Assembly (NCBI GenBank): GCA_020740775.1
Contig: JAHEWK010000014.1
Location: forward strand, 1,736,001 to 1,800,000
Length of the DNA stretch: 64,000 bases
Origin: Ilyonectria destructans
Taxonomy: Eukaryota; Ascomycota; Sordariomycetes; Hypocreales; Nectriaceae
Direction of reading: 5' to 3'
Shown: positions 11,098 to 23,158 of the stretch, one piece after another
Layout of the letters: each line of letters starts with the position of its first letter
Position numbering within the stretch: position 1 is the first letter of the stretch
Notes under the pieces: generated by a model
What the model was told of the DNA's origin: nothing
The model's input: only the letters and a program-made list of their open reading frames with translations
Databases searched by the model: none
Program-made: the position numbers and the translations under genes

Positions 11098-14000
11098 CTC
11101 CCGCATTTCTCGCCGTTAAAGTTTCCCGGGCCTGTTTTACGGGCTTTGGATATCAGGGGCCCCGAATGGAGCCCCGGATGAGCATTGAATGGGGCCCCAA
11201 ACGGGGCGGTTGGGTGTTTTGACGCTTCGCGTGACGATACCACCGAGGAATTCGCCGACGAAGTGGCTCCCGGTCCGGCATACAGTCGACGCCCGCACCG
11301 TTACCGCCCGGTTTTTCTCTGCAGGGATGTGTGGGACGGGTGTTTTTTTTCTGAGAGGGAGAATTGCTGGAGAAACAAAAAAAGGCGAGGAAATGGACGG
11401 CAAATGCGTGGATCGTCATCGCCTCGTTCCATGCTTGTTCCAGAAGACATGCCGCGAACCCTGTCCACTTACAGCTAGACCACGCCAATCCCGCCTCCCG
11501 TCCAGCTGCCGCTTTGCCGTCTTAGCCGATCCGGATGGTGTGTGTCCCAACGGCACTTGCGATTGACGCCGTTGCAGCGCACGAGATCGGCGTCCCACTA
11601 ACTTACGGACTCACTTCGCATCGTTGCTCTTGACTCGCCGAGTGAGGTGAGTTTGAGTTTCGTGAGACATTTATCGAAGCCATGCCAGGGTTCTTCCTGT
11701 AGGCAGCAACGGATGCTACGCCGGATCCGCCGATCTGCTGCACCGACAAATCCCGAGTCAGGTCGGTTCCCTGGCCGGCCGGGGCTACCGTCAGGGATGA
11801 CGCACGGAACCGCACGCGGACAGATGAAGACGGACTAGTTTTGACCGTCATGTCGAGGTTCCGAAGCGGAGATACTCGTGTGGGAGCATTCGACGTGCGT
11901 TATGTAACCTGACACCATCTCACGCGGCCTGTTTGCTCCGTCACGCTCTCAACCGTGTAATCCTGCAATATTTGATCCTTCTAACAAATGCCACAAGTGG
12001 GCTCATTGCTTCGGGACCGTGCATTGCGGCGCCCGCCAGAGATCCGTTCTAGCGTCTAATCAGGCGCCAAGACGTGCCAAGTGATGCGGCTCAATTACGA
12101 GCCTCACCGCGATATGTTGTAGCTCACCACGTGGGCCGCACCAGCTATGGTTCTGTTGGCAGATGATCTGTTGAGACATGCCATTCCACGGACCTTGTTA
12201 ATACTCCACGTATATTCAGTAAAAGGCGCATCTCATGTCACTTCGGCTAGGTTTCGGCTGGTGTGATTATTCTCATCACCGGGTAATTTCCTGAAAATCA
12301 CTGGAGCTAGCGAACCTTCGGGGACGTGGTGGAGAGATCGGGGAGTAAGAGAAGAGGCTGGTCAATTAAAACAACGAGATGAGTATGACGAAGCCCAAAC
12401 ATTTTGGATACTCTCTAAACCGCAAACAACGTGGTTTCCTCTAAAACAACCCCGGGAAACAGAACAAGTAGCTGACAATGACTGAGACTGGTCACGTATC
12501 AGACTGGAATCTGTCGTAGCGTCAACCTGACCATGTGAGCAGAAAATATCCCCAGAGATGACGAAGCACTACTTACAGGGATGAAAAAGCTGGTGGTGCC
12601 CCGGCATCTCCTCGGCCAGACAAGTTGCGTCCGGCCCCATGGGGAGTCCTGGAAGCTCCCCACACAACGCTACGCTTTCACGCATTATCAGCACCATTCT
12701 ACCTCTCAAAGTGCAGCTGTTCTCTGTGGTCCATAATATTAAAGCTGGTGACTGTATGACGTGGAAAGAGTAATCGCTGTTGACTCTATACTACATGATT
12801 GCGGCTTGGCTACAGCGTTTCTACCTCACAAAATGTAAGAAACTCATTAGGTATCTTGTACATACTGATCGTCTCTTGGGTATTTATTTAAGCGGCGATT
12901 AAGTTTAAGAGAACAGGATACCGGGTCGGGTGGAGAGCTGCAACAGACGAAGAGTTGCATGATGCGCCCGTCGGCGAACAAAGGTGTATTCCGAGCTCGG
13001 GAAAATTAACCGAATTGAGACCCGCCCGCATGTGTTTGAGGTCCGAGATCCGCGACAGTCCATTTGTTCATTTTAACACTGGAGTGGCTGCACTCAATTA
13101 GAGACCGACGCGCCTGTATTTCTGTACATCCTATTATTGCGCAACACTAGAATGACCCTCGGTTCAAAACTAATATTCTGTTCATAGAGCATTTGTTCAA
13201 TGCCACTCGGTCGCTGCCATACCACACGGAATACTCTTGACTCGGCACGCCCGAGTTCCAGCTCGAAATCAAGTGAGACTTGGGGTAATTGCACAGGAAA
13301 CGGACATTGGGTGCTTAAAAAGCTTATTGATGATGACTTTCACCTACTTTTTTGTTGGTAAGACGCGATTCTAAAACTAGAAGGACTGAGATGGGATTGA
13401 GGGACCGAGAGTCATTCAGCGAAATTGCCGACCGGAGAAATCCCACCATTAAGCATCCATCACCAGTTCATATGTCCAAGCTTCTCAGCCTTACCAATTT
13501 ATGAAGGCAGCCTGTCGATTCAAATCGTAGAGGAGCTGATCCGCATCTGAAGCCTGGGATTTCTTGAGTATGGGGGACACTGTGTGCTAATCTAGGCGAG
13601 AAGGCAATGGCGGGAGTCATTGCCCGGACAACGTCAGTTGGTTCCTGGTATTGAAATGACCCAAGATATGGTACTGCGAATAAAATAATCTCATAATGAA
13701 TGCGAAGAAGCGTGACCCGGAGACTGGATAGATGAGGCCAGAGAGGATAGCGGGCTTCATTCAAGGTGGCGTGGATTGAGACCACCGAATTGACCAATTA
13801 AGCATGGAACTTAAATAAAGATCATAAATGTACACATCCAAGACTTGATTCAACTGAGATCACTGCATGGGACTCAAATTAATTATTAGCTTGCGATTGA
13901 ATTCACGTCATAGCTGAAATTGGTCTGGAGGCAAGAGCCTGTCGAGTGTTGGTGGGTCTCTCGAGAAAGGTGCTATGTAGCCTTCAACGGTCGCCCCTCT

Positions 14001-15135
14001 CGCCTTGTGTTCCTCAGCCCAATCAATTGCTCTAGATTAGGATGCATCACTCAGAAGTGTCCGCTTCTACGCATATGGAGGATCTGGTCCTGGTGAAGGA
14101 TCAAGACTGCATGTATAATGGGTGGGCTTATAGTGGGGATGCATTGTTAAGGGCCACGCGGCCATTGTATGGGGCAAAGGGGCCATCGGGCCTTCACTGT
14201 TTCCTTGTCTTCTCGTCATATCATGAGATTCCTATGGCCAACGTGTGCAACTGGCTTGACGCATTGACTCGACTACAAGGCTGAGAGAAGCGCAATTGGC
14301 GATCCCTGCCTTTCATGACTGTAGGCCGTTCAACCCATCGTCGCGTCATATGATGCCCATTTCTCGAAGAATTTGGAGAAATGGACATGACACTCTGGGT
14401 ATAAAAGAGGTATTGCAATCGTTTTTCGATGCTGAAGGTGTAGCTTTTTGGAGGCCGGCCATGGCGGAACCATCCCAGTTACAGATGAGACACCGACGCT
14501 CAACCCAGCGTTCCAATTAGAGACCTAAAAACCCCATTTGATTGAACAAAATGAACAAATACTCTAATTTTGTTCGGGTTATTGATGTAGATAAGTCTAT
14601 TAACCTGGCTGGCCTTGTTTCATGGCTGTTAATCCGCAGTGAGGGTGGTATGTCAGATCACGACCCTTGCAACTTAGTGTGACTTGAGAAGTTTGCGACG
14701 AGGCCGACTCTTGAGACAGCCACTCAATAAAGCAACTCAAGATATCTTCCATGCATGTTACATGGTAAATATACAGCACTCTATGTACTCAAAGTTTACG
14801 GTGAACTCTTAGGGAATAATGATTAGGGATTATCATAAAAGCAAGGTTTTATTTTAGTAAATAAGACAGTCTTAGGACAGCATTTGCAAAGACCTGAGGT
14901 GGTTCAAATTTGGAGAACATCATCGGCATTTCTAGGTTCACGTCACCGTCCCATTCGCCCACCTGCCTGTTGCAGGAATCTCACGTGCAGTTAGTGATCC
15001 TAGGACAAGGAGCCTATTGACGCCATGGCGGCGGTTGGTTGTTTCCCGGCCAGCAAATCAGCCAGACTGGGGGTTTTGCTTGGATTGTTGGATTATCTAA
15101 GACGCTTGGCCAAATGGACTCATTGAACCAACATT
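11098..15135. other. long gene-poor region
   Basis: About 4 kb. The first 800 bp are GC-rich with overlapping open frames on both strands, none with a recognisable domain. From 11.9 kb onward the composition is ordinary and stops are frequent. I see no exon chain, RNA gene or repeat that I can defend. A non-coding transcript cannot be excluded. Confidence 0.5.
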
Positions 15136-16647
15136 TCAGTCTCTCAGACCATACGTTGCGCAATCGTGATTCGAGTGATCGTAAATATTCCAGGGGCATC
15201 GCCGAATGCCGGGAATGCACCGATCCAAGTCTTTTGGGGAGCCTACGAATTCTCCCTCAAGGACATTTGTCTCCACGCCATCCACTGCAATCCAACGACG
15301 TCTCACAATTCCTGCTCGATAATGCAAGGACCTTGGCTCGTTGAAGCTGCAGACCTCGCTTGCAGACCTCCACTCCCATTGATATGGAGAGCGACAGCTT
15401 CCCAGCAGTTTGTAAACCCGGATGTCGACAACCCAGCCTTGAGTCTTTCCACGCCAAGTGATGCTGATTGTGTAATCCGTTAAGCACATGGGGCATGAGC
15501 TTGTGGTATCTTCACAGGCGATAAAGGGCACGTCGAGCGTGGGCCGCTTGAGCTCTTTAACTGTCCACTCGCCAAGGAGCTCTGGGGTCGTTTCGACATG
15601 ATAACATATGTTATGACCAGACTTGTCCAAGAACCGACGTAGCTTCTGCTGTTTACCTTGTGGATGGTGAATCCTGTAAGTGGCTAAGAGAAAGAGCTCG
15701 TTATCTATAATTCGGGCGCTTCGCGTTGTATGGACCCGAACGCCGTTTCGACTCATATCAGTCTGCTGATCCTCTAGTTTTGAAAGAGGCAGTCCATGCT
15801 CGGTTCCATAAAGGTGACGATTGACGAAAAGTCGGGCGTGATGAAACATAAGTATTCCGCCGTCACCGAAGAAAACTGTATGATCATCACTGTTGGCGCA
15901 GGGCTCTAGTTTAAACTCCTCTGCTCCCCAAAGATCCCACGTATGACTCCAAGGATGGAGTTGGACGCAATCATAACAAAAGTAGAGATTGGCTACATCC
16001 TTTTCAAGGAGCTGCAGAAATTCCTCTCTGTCTCCGCGGGTGGCGAGTCGAGGTTGTTTGTTGTTGAAATAAGCAGAGTAGAGTGACCGACAGGTCAGGG
16101 CGAGTGTCAGTCGAGATACTTCTGTGAGATAATTCCCAACCAAGAAGATGAGATCCAGCGGCATATTCTCTAGTTTTGAGCCCGAGTCAGACTCCTCGCT
16201 TTTCTTGGGGATGACGAGTTGAAGTTGTTCATCATTGTTGAAGAGAGCACGGTAGAGCGAGTGACAGGTAAGGGCGAAGGACATGCGGCATGTATCGGTG
16301 AGATGATTGTTGATCAAGACGATGATGTGGAGCGGCAGCTCTTCTAGCCTTGCCGTCGAATCAGATTCATTGCTGCCCTTGGGGGTGGCGAGCAGAAGGC
16401 GTTTATCGCCGAAGATATCGTGGGAGGGTGACTGACAGGGCAGGGCCTTGTTGGCTTTAAGGGGTGTCTCATTTAGCTTCCCCCTTGGACTGGACTTGTC
16501 CGCTGTCCAGGACCGCTTTACGCGTCGGAACCAGCCTCTTATGGCAAAGAAGCACATTCCTTTATAAGTCCAAGGGCGAGGGATGTAGACAATGGTGTGT
16601 GAGATTATCTTGTTCAAATTGAGGGAGTGTCTAGTACAAATAGGCAT
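15136..16647 (-). CDS. F-box protein with duplicated F-box
   Basis: Single exon, up to 503 residues. Met1 is followed by sequence that looks like leader; Met31 is an equally good start. Two F-box-like segments, about 101-137 (LEELPLHIIVLINNHLTD) and about 159-195 (LENMPLDLIFLVGNYLTE), each continue into an ALTC-SLY helix. Whole blocks of about 58 residues (about 85-142 and 143-200) resemble each other, so this is an internal duplication. The C-terminal 300 residues are a Trp/Cys-containing substrate-side domain typical of large fungal F-box families; I do not recognise a ligand. It would join an SCF ubiquitin ligase through Skp1. No neighbour suggests a target. Confidence 0.8.
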   Translation of the reverse strand: MPICTRHSLNLNKIISHTIVYIPRPWTYKGMCFFAIRGWFRRVKRSWTADKSSPRGKLNETPLKANKALPCQSPSHDIFGDKRLLLATPKGSNESDSTARLEELPLHIIVLINNHLTDTCRMSFALTCHSLYRALFNNDEQLQLVIPKKSEESDSGSKLENMPLDLIFLVGNYLTEVSRLTLALTCRSLYSAYFNNKQPRLATRGDREEFLQLLEKDVANLYFCYDCVQLHPWSHTWDLWGAEEFKLEPCANSDDHTVFFGDGGILMFHHARLFVNRHLYGTEHGLPLSKLEDQQTDMSRNGVRVHTTRSARIIDNELFLLATYRIHHPQGKQQKLRRFLDKSGHNICYHVETTPELLGEWTVKELKRPTLDVPFIACEDTTSSCPMCLTDYTISITWRGKTQGWVVDIRVYKLLGSCRSPYQWEWRSASEVCSFNEPRSLHYRAGIVRRRWIAVDGVETNVLEGEFVGSPKDLDRCIPGIRRCPWNIYDHSNHDCATYGLRD

Positions 16648-17777
16648 TGAAGTGAAGGTTCTACGGTAGAAAAGTTATCATATAGAGTTAAGCTTGAGAA
16701 TAGGTGTCGGAGTCCAAATGGGACAGAAATACTGCACGGCAAACTTAAACAAGCCTCATGAGGCTGGCTTGAATTGTGATGGCTGTTTCGAAGAGGATTA
16801 AGATGAGTAAAAGACCAACTGTTGGAGGTAAAGGCATTCCACCTCTGAAGGATTTGGGCTACCCCACCAGCGAGGGAAAAGAAGCCACGGCAATAGAGAA
16901 TCCATGAAACCCATGCCTTGTACATGTTCATATTGCACTCTATGACAGTATGCAAAATGAAATTATGCGTTATCGTTCAAGGGGGAGCCTCGAGAACAGA
17001 TATCGATGTTGCATAAGAGGGGCCGTAAAGTGAGGCTCAAGTAAAATGTTAATGCCACCCTCTTGGCCATGTCATTGGATTCTGGTACAAATATGGTACC
17101 CGTTGACACCTGCTGCTTTGACCTAACCCAGTTGATAGATGTGATAAGGATGAATTACCTAATAGTGCTTGACTGAGCTGTGCAGTATTGATGCTCCCTC
17201 CTGACAGGTTACGTCTTCCTGAAGCTGCGGGGGCAGATGAAGCCACAACGGACTTCCCGAGCAGTCCCATGACGCCTGTGATCCCATGACATTGCGATAC
17301 CCCCACGGCGAATGACGTAGCAAAGTGCGGCTCGGCATTTTTTTGAGGCTCTGCTGCTTAAGTCTTTGTCGGACTTGATCCCACCCTCAGAAAAAAGCCG
17401 AGGATGGTCTCACAGAACTTGAAAAAGCAACCCCATTTTCAATTCCATTTGTAAGAATCGACGGATGAGGAAGCTGGGTATCATGGGGAATTCCGTAGAC
17501 CAACCCCATTACGCACTGTTATCTTCTGTTGGGTGAAGGCTGGCGGCTCCCGAATCGTATTCGCCGCCGCCGAGACATGTGTCTCAGGATGGCCCCCAAA
17601 ATATGCAAGCGTCGATTGAGGCTCCAATCGGCAATTGTCTTCTTGGCCTTGAAAGTGCACTTTTCAACCATTGTCCCGAAAATAAGCGGTGAGTTTGGAT
17701 GAGGCTCTGCTCTGGCCTGCTCTGGCCTGCTCACGATTCTAGCCCGTCTCTCTAGTCTAGTAAGGAGGCCGGATGTC
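16648..17777. other. intergenic region, nothing recognised
   Basis: It separates the divergent F-box and dioxygenase genes. Short open frames on the minus strand lack domains and splice partners. The only supportable element is the TATA box at its right end. Confidence 0.5.
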
Positions 17778-17785
17778 TATATAAG
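17778..17785 (+). promoter_or_regulatory. TATA box of the TauD-type gene
   Basis: TATATAAG lies about 95 bp upstream of the start codon at 17876, a usual distance for fungal TATA promoters. Confidence 0.5.
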
Positions 17786-17875
17786 GGCTCTCAAAGGTCA
17801 AACTGGTAAAAGAAATGAATCAAACAGCATTGGCATCCTCACACTGAACAACCACCTGAACATTTTGCTCTCAAC

Positions 17876-19355
17876 ATGGCTGCTGTCGAGTCCACCCTGG
17901 CAATCCCGTACCTCCATGCGGGGCTCAGGGGCAAGTACCTCTTGCAAGAACCAACCTTCACCATCAACCAAGGGACCTCCGCTGACATCGAATGGATGCC
18001 AAACTATGAAAAGTACATGAAAAGAACCCAAGCGCGAAGTGAGCTGGCTGGTCTTGCAACTCGAGTGCCGAAGGACTGGCCTCAGTTTCTTGACTCGCCT
18101 CTTGCATGGACGTCGGACAGTTTCCCCAAGCAGGAGGAAATTGTCTTTTCACTGACAGAAAACCAAAAGGAAGAAATCTACAGTGCCGTTAGACACTTTA
18201 AGAGTAGCCTGCCCCGTTAGTGCTTGTATGGATTGAGTTTCTGACAGTCGCAGGTCTGGGTCTTCCTGTGCGAGACATCAACCGGGACAACTTTCCATTG
18301 CCAACACTGACAAGTCCCTTGAACACAATGGCTGACGACTTGCACAATGGAAAAGGATTCACCATTATACGCGGCCTGAATTCTCCTACTCCCGACCACG
18401 ATAGCATTGCCTTCCTGGGGCTGTCAGCGTACATGGCACCGCAATTTGGGAGACAGGATCAAGATGGAAGCATGATAGGTAAGTGAGATTTATTATTGAC
18501 AAGTTGCACACTAAAATTTGTTAGTACACATCATGGACGCCAACAACTCCAAGGTTCCCAAGGAGATGCGACAATCTGTCTACACCAATGTTGCCCAGGT
18601 GAGTAACCATTTCATGGTTGTTACTTATGCTGAACATTCATAGCCCTTCCACTCTGATGTCTTCTGCGAGATTCTGGCTCTTCAAGTCAGAAGCTGCGCA
18701 GATAATGGAGGGAACAGCATCATTGCGTCGGCATGGACAGTGTATAATGAGCTCGCGGCTACGAGACCCGACTTGATTCACACCCTTGCAGCAGGTGATT
18801 GGACATTTGATACGTGAGTCCTGACCAGCACACGCTAGATGGAGAAGGTGTCAAGACTACGCTGACCACATACGGGATAGATTCGGCCGCGATCCAGCAT
18901 ATCACCAGCGACCTCTGCTGTTTTGTGAAGACGGCAAGGTGATCATGAACTTCTCGCGCAGGATCCTAACGGGAGCCCCTGCCTCACCCCGATCCCCCAT
19001 GATCCCCCCGATTACGGAAGCGCAAGCAGAGGCCCTGGATGCAGTTCATTTCACGGCACTCAAGCATCAGCTCTCCATCCCGTTACAGGAGGGAGACATT
19101 CGATTCATCAATAACCACGCTGTCCTTCACGGTCGCGATGCCTTTGATGACAGCGACCAGTCGCAGCGCCACCTCGTTCGGCTGTGGCTTCGGAATCCTG
19201 ACAAGGCTTGGTGTATGCCCACGGGTCTAAACATGGCCTGGGACCGTGTGTATCGAGACCTTGGACTTGAAGGCGATGACGAAAGCTGGCCACTCATGCC
19301 TGTGATTAGTGAGAAACGCCTCATGAATCGCCAAGCCTCTTGTGGGCAGGGTTGA
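17876..19355 (+). CDS. TauD/TfdA-family Fe(II)/2-oxoglutarate dioxygenase
   Basis: Five exons: 17876-18203, 18254-18478, 18525-18598, 18644-18813, 18881-19355. Introns are 50, 46, 45 and 67 bp, and the total of 1272 nt gives 423 residues. The iron ligands of the family are visible: HSD at 212-214 (in PFHSDVF) and a distal His about residue 349 (VLHGRDAF), with a 2-oxoglutarate-binding Arg expected in RHLVRLWLR. Fungal members oxidise sulfonates such as taurine, or serve in secondary metabolism; the substrate here is unknown. Probably cytosolic. It converges on the Zn2Cys6 gene, 465 bp away. Confidence 0.9.
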
Positions 19356-19820
19356 TATTATACCGGCCGAATTTCCTACCAGGGTACTATGTGTTTTTAG
19401 TCCATAAGGTCAACGTTCTCTAATCCCCCCAGTGATGGAAGCTTGTTCGGGGAGTAACAACAGATTGCTGTTTTGACTTTGAATCATTGTTTTTCTGCTT
19501 CAGTTATGAGGTTCCGCTCCTCTGAAATGCGAGATGTATTGACATACAGTTGGCAAATAAAAATGATTTCTACAATGCACTTGTTCCCCCATGCATGGTG
19601 TAGCTGCCCACCCCGCATTGATACCCACGGCGAGACTCATTGGCATATCTCGCTAGTGATGCTGCACAAGACCGTAAGAATTGAACAAACTGACAATGTG
19701 CCCTTAATAACGAAAATCACGTGGCTGCCACTTGCTATCAAACATCTGCGAAATGAAATAAACCTCAGCATCATATTCGCTGGACCCTTTGAGAGCCTTC
19801 CAACTGTCTCCTAATGCGCG
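19356..19820. other. intergenic, convergent 3' ends
   Basis: An open frame of 113 codons (19473-19814, plus strand) has no recognisable domain. I treat this as 3' untranslated and spacer sequence. Confidence 0.5.
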
Positions 19821-22289
19821 TTAGTCCTGGATCAAGACATGAAAAAGATGCCTAGTGCTACCTTCAGAGGTACTAATGCTGGAAATTTCCTTCATATAGT
19901 CTCTCTGCTCCTCATTTAGGGTGAAAGATTTGACGTATGGGTCTTTGGTCCAGTCAATTTTGAAAGGAGTGTTCCCTTTGCAACAATAATGGAAATGTGC
20001 AAGCAAAGTATTGGCTCCGGCGTGAAATCCCCTGAGAAGTGGATAGTTTGAGAAGTGAGTCTACGGTCGAGTTAGTTGTTTTCTTCAAGCTTCCTTGTGG
20101 TATCACCTGTAGGGAGTGTCGCGAAGCAAACTTCCGGTCATGAGAGGTGGCGATTTCGTAGTTGTTTAGCAAAAGAAATGTGCAAAGATAGATAAGGAAC
20201 CAGTTTGAAGGCTTGTTAGATTTGACAAGAGCGTGAAGTCTTTTTTGAATCGACTTCTTTTGTGGTAGCAGAATCGCCTGGATGATGATTTGGTCCAGTT
20301 GGTTGTCCATGACTGGTGTCACCGGCACATGGAAAAAATAAGGGCTTTCTTTATCCCAAAATGGATGAAGATTGTCGTCCAAGTTGTGCTCCAGTGTTTC
20401 GTCACCGGCGACGCGCCAGGGCTTCTCGATGAGTCGGCTCGCAACCCATAGGTGGAGTGTGTCTTGCAAAAGCTCTCTGTCCTGCATTGCCTAGGTCCAA
20501 GTTTAGAGAATGCCATGAGTCCGGGAGAGTAGGAATACCTCAGCTCGATTAATTATGGATAAAATCATCGAGAATGTTTTACTGAGGATCCCCGTTTTGT
20601 CTTTGACCAAGGTCTGCACATGTTGATTGACAGCTTCTTTGATGTGGCGTTGCAACTCCTCAATACAATGTTGAATGTCAGCTAAAGCGTACGGAACACA
20701 CTCTAGTTCCCCGGATCCGTTGGAAGAATTCCACGAGTAAGTAAGCGTATCCCCCACGAGTGGAAAGAATTTTTTGACTGGAACATTGATGGATGTATCA
20801 CCATAATCTTGTGTCAACTTGACCCATTTCACATCCGGACACTGCCAGGTGGTGATTTCTTTCAGCCTCATACCTAGCCACCTTCGTGTCCAGAGGAAAT
20901 TGTCCGTAGGCCCTGCGATGTCACGGTCAGCAAATCGTCATATTAGAGATACTTTGGAAATTACCCAATCTAAACAAGGCTATGTCGGTGAGTTTGGAAC
21001 GAATGCAAGGGAGAATGTATATGTCTGGTGTGACCGTGAGACAAGTGACGCAGACGCCGAGATGATTATTTTCCGCAGGAGTACACTGTTCATTAGCAAT
21101 TTGACAATGAAATAAGAGAATGACATACTCTAATCCGATAGAGACGGCACCGTATGCATGCCTTCAAATTCCGTGTCAATTTGGTCTCATGTTTTGCCTT
21201 TTCGTCTGTAATGGGCCGTTTCTTAGTCACGCGGTTCTGCCCGTTACCCCCCTTAACTAGCCTCCGGTGAGCCCGAACTCTTTTGATCTGGTCTTCTTCT
21301 CCGTCGTTGGGCTTGAGAATATTGCAACCAGACTTTTGATGGAGATTTCTTGTTGATCCACGCCTAGAAGGTACATTGGCATGTCGTTGGCTGCTGGGAG
21401 GGCGGATCTTGATAGCCGGAACGGGAAAGTTCCCGGTGAAGGTGCTTTCATTCGCGTTTGAAATGGTGGTTAAAAGTTTGGCAGATTCCAGCTCATCAGC
21501 CGTATTCCCAATCGGCTTGCTGATGTCATTGATCTCTGGGGCCATTGGTTGAGTAGACCACGAATCTAGGCCGAACTCCCAGACTCCACTTCCAATAACG
21601 GACAATTCGTTGCATGCCGAATAGGGACTTGGAGCTGGGCAATCGCCATGCAGCATAGAGCTATCACCGAGCAATTGGGGCGGGTGATGGCTAAAGTCCA
21701 GAGTGCTCTGTTGAGAGCCAGGTAGCTGCCCATTTGAGAGTGTATTTGTCAGGTCTGCTTGCAGATAGTTGTCTTCGACTGGAGGTGGATGCTCGAGGCC
21801 CAGAAAAGTATCGAATGGCGAAAACAAAGAGTTGGCATATGTTCCAGGGACCTCGCCAAAGTCGATGGTGTTGATTTCAGGAACCTGGAATTCCTGGAAG
21901 GATGGTATGTTCGCCGACGAAGCAGTTGATTCAAGGTTGAGAGGGCCAGAAATTGTTGACCACGGCTCAGGGGACTCTGAGGGAGTATATACGATGGACT
22001 CAACAGAGTCTCCATCATGTGAAGATGCCCCGGGGCTAGAGGCATAGGATGAAACACCAGAAGGTACAGACAGGAATGCCCCTACACCAGGGGCGTTTGG
22101 AAGAGATAGTTGTACATCTCCTCGGGTATCGGAGCCGGTTGATCTGGTGGCTTGAAGGGGCGTTGGTACAAGCATAGATGTGCTGGCGCGCTCAGGATGG
22201 CTTATGGCGTTCAAGGTGCTTATGGCGTTCAAGGTGGCGACAACCTGCTCCAAGTCGGTTGTGCAATCTGAGCCAACAGGGGAAGCCAT
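19821..22289 (-). CDS. Zn2Cys6 transcription factor with a central zinc cluster
   Basis: Five exons: 22289-21129, 21085-20965, 20912-20539, 20490-20107, 20060-19821. Introns are 43, 52, 48 and 46 bp, and the reading frame gives 759 residues. The zinc cluster lies in the middle, not at the N-terminus: Cys 378, 381, 388, 399, 402 and 414, the third being the first codon after intron 1. The first 375 residues are acidic, Ser/Pro-rich and disordered, possibly an activation region. A basic run precedes the cluster. The C-terminal 340 residues are mostly helical; GFHAGANTLLAHFHY is a typical conserved block of this subfamily. Nuclear regulator. It shares its promoter with the amidase gene and may control that gene and the TauD gene. 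Confidence 0.87.
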
Positions 22290-23158
22290 GGCGCGTAAGG
22301 TATCAACTCAAGTGCAATTGCGGAAACAAGATAAAGACGTAGAGAAAACAAAGAATTGCGTATGAAATCAGTGTAGCGTGAGATGTTACCGGTGTGACAG
22401 AGCTCGATGTGCGTTTTTTGCTGCATTTGTGGGACGTTATAGGGTCCTACAGTGCTGGATTTATCTGCAGAGGCACTGTGAGTGGCCTAAAATGCGAACC
22501 AGACGTCCGCTTGTCTCAGTTCAGATCAGGCTGTGAGGTGCATGACAGGGAGCCGAGTTGAAAATTCGGCGAGCGAATCTTCCCGACGCCGTAAGACTTT
22601 AGCTCCTGAGGCCAGCGATTAACTAGGTTCTTCTTGATGCGGTGTAGCGTGTTCAACCATGGGAAGAGACCTGGCCAACAGAAACGTTGCCAATCAATAC
22701 CTCTGTGATGAATTTATGATACGTCGTTGAGATTTCCATCATTGACCGCCTATTCTATCCGGATGCATGCACAGCCACGCAAAGAGATATCACAGCCTAC
22801 CCGCGCGTTTTGCTTTGTTTTACAAGATTAGGCTCGGTATTGGGCACAATGAGGCTGAGTGTCACGCACTAAACATGCAACACGCATCTTCGCCGGTCCT
22901 CAATTGCCTATCTCGGACCATCTCACGGTACCAACACACGCTCAAAACTTTCTTTTTTATTCTTCAAATACGCCTCGTCGCCTGAATTTTAGGCCTCATT
23001 TATTCCCTTCCTCATCAACTTTGCCCTGCCCCCGCCACAGCCTAGATCAACACATCACAGCCTGGATCAACATATCACAAGCAGCCTGACGATCCATGCC
23101 CAACGAGGCCATTCACCATTAGTCTGCGCCACATTTCCACCGCTACTTACGCATCTTC
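22290..23158. promoter_or_regulatory. bidirectional promoter region (regulator / amidase)
   Basis: 870 bp separate the start codons of the divergent Zn2Cys6 and amidase genes. CGG/CCG words, the usual half-sites for zinc-cluster proteins, are present, but I could not define a convincing inverted pair. No coding sequence seen. Confidence 0.4.

Noticed and set aside
11037..11851. Stacked open frames on both strands in the transporter's upstream region
   Set aside because: The DNA is GC-rich, so stops are rare by chance; no domain, no splice structure, and all frames overlap each other.
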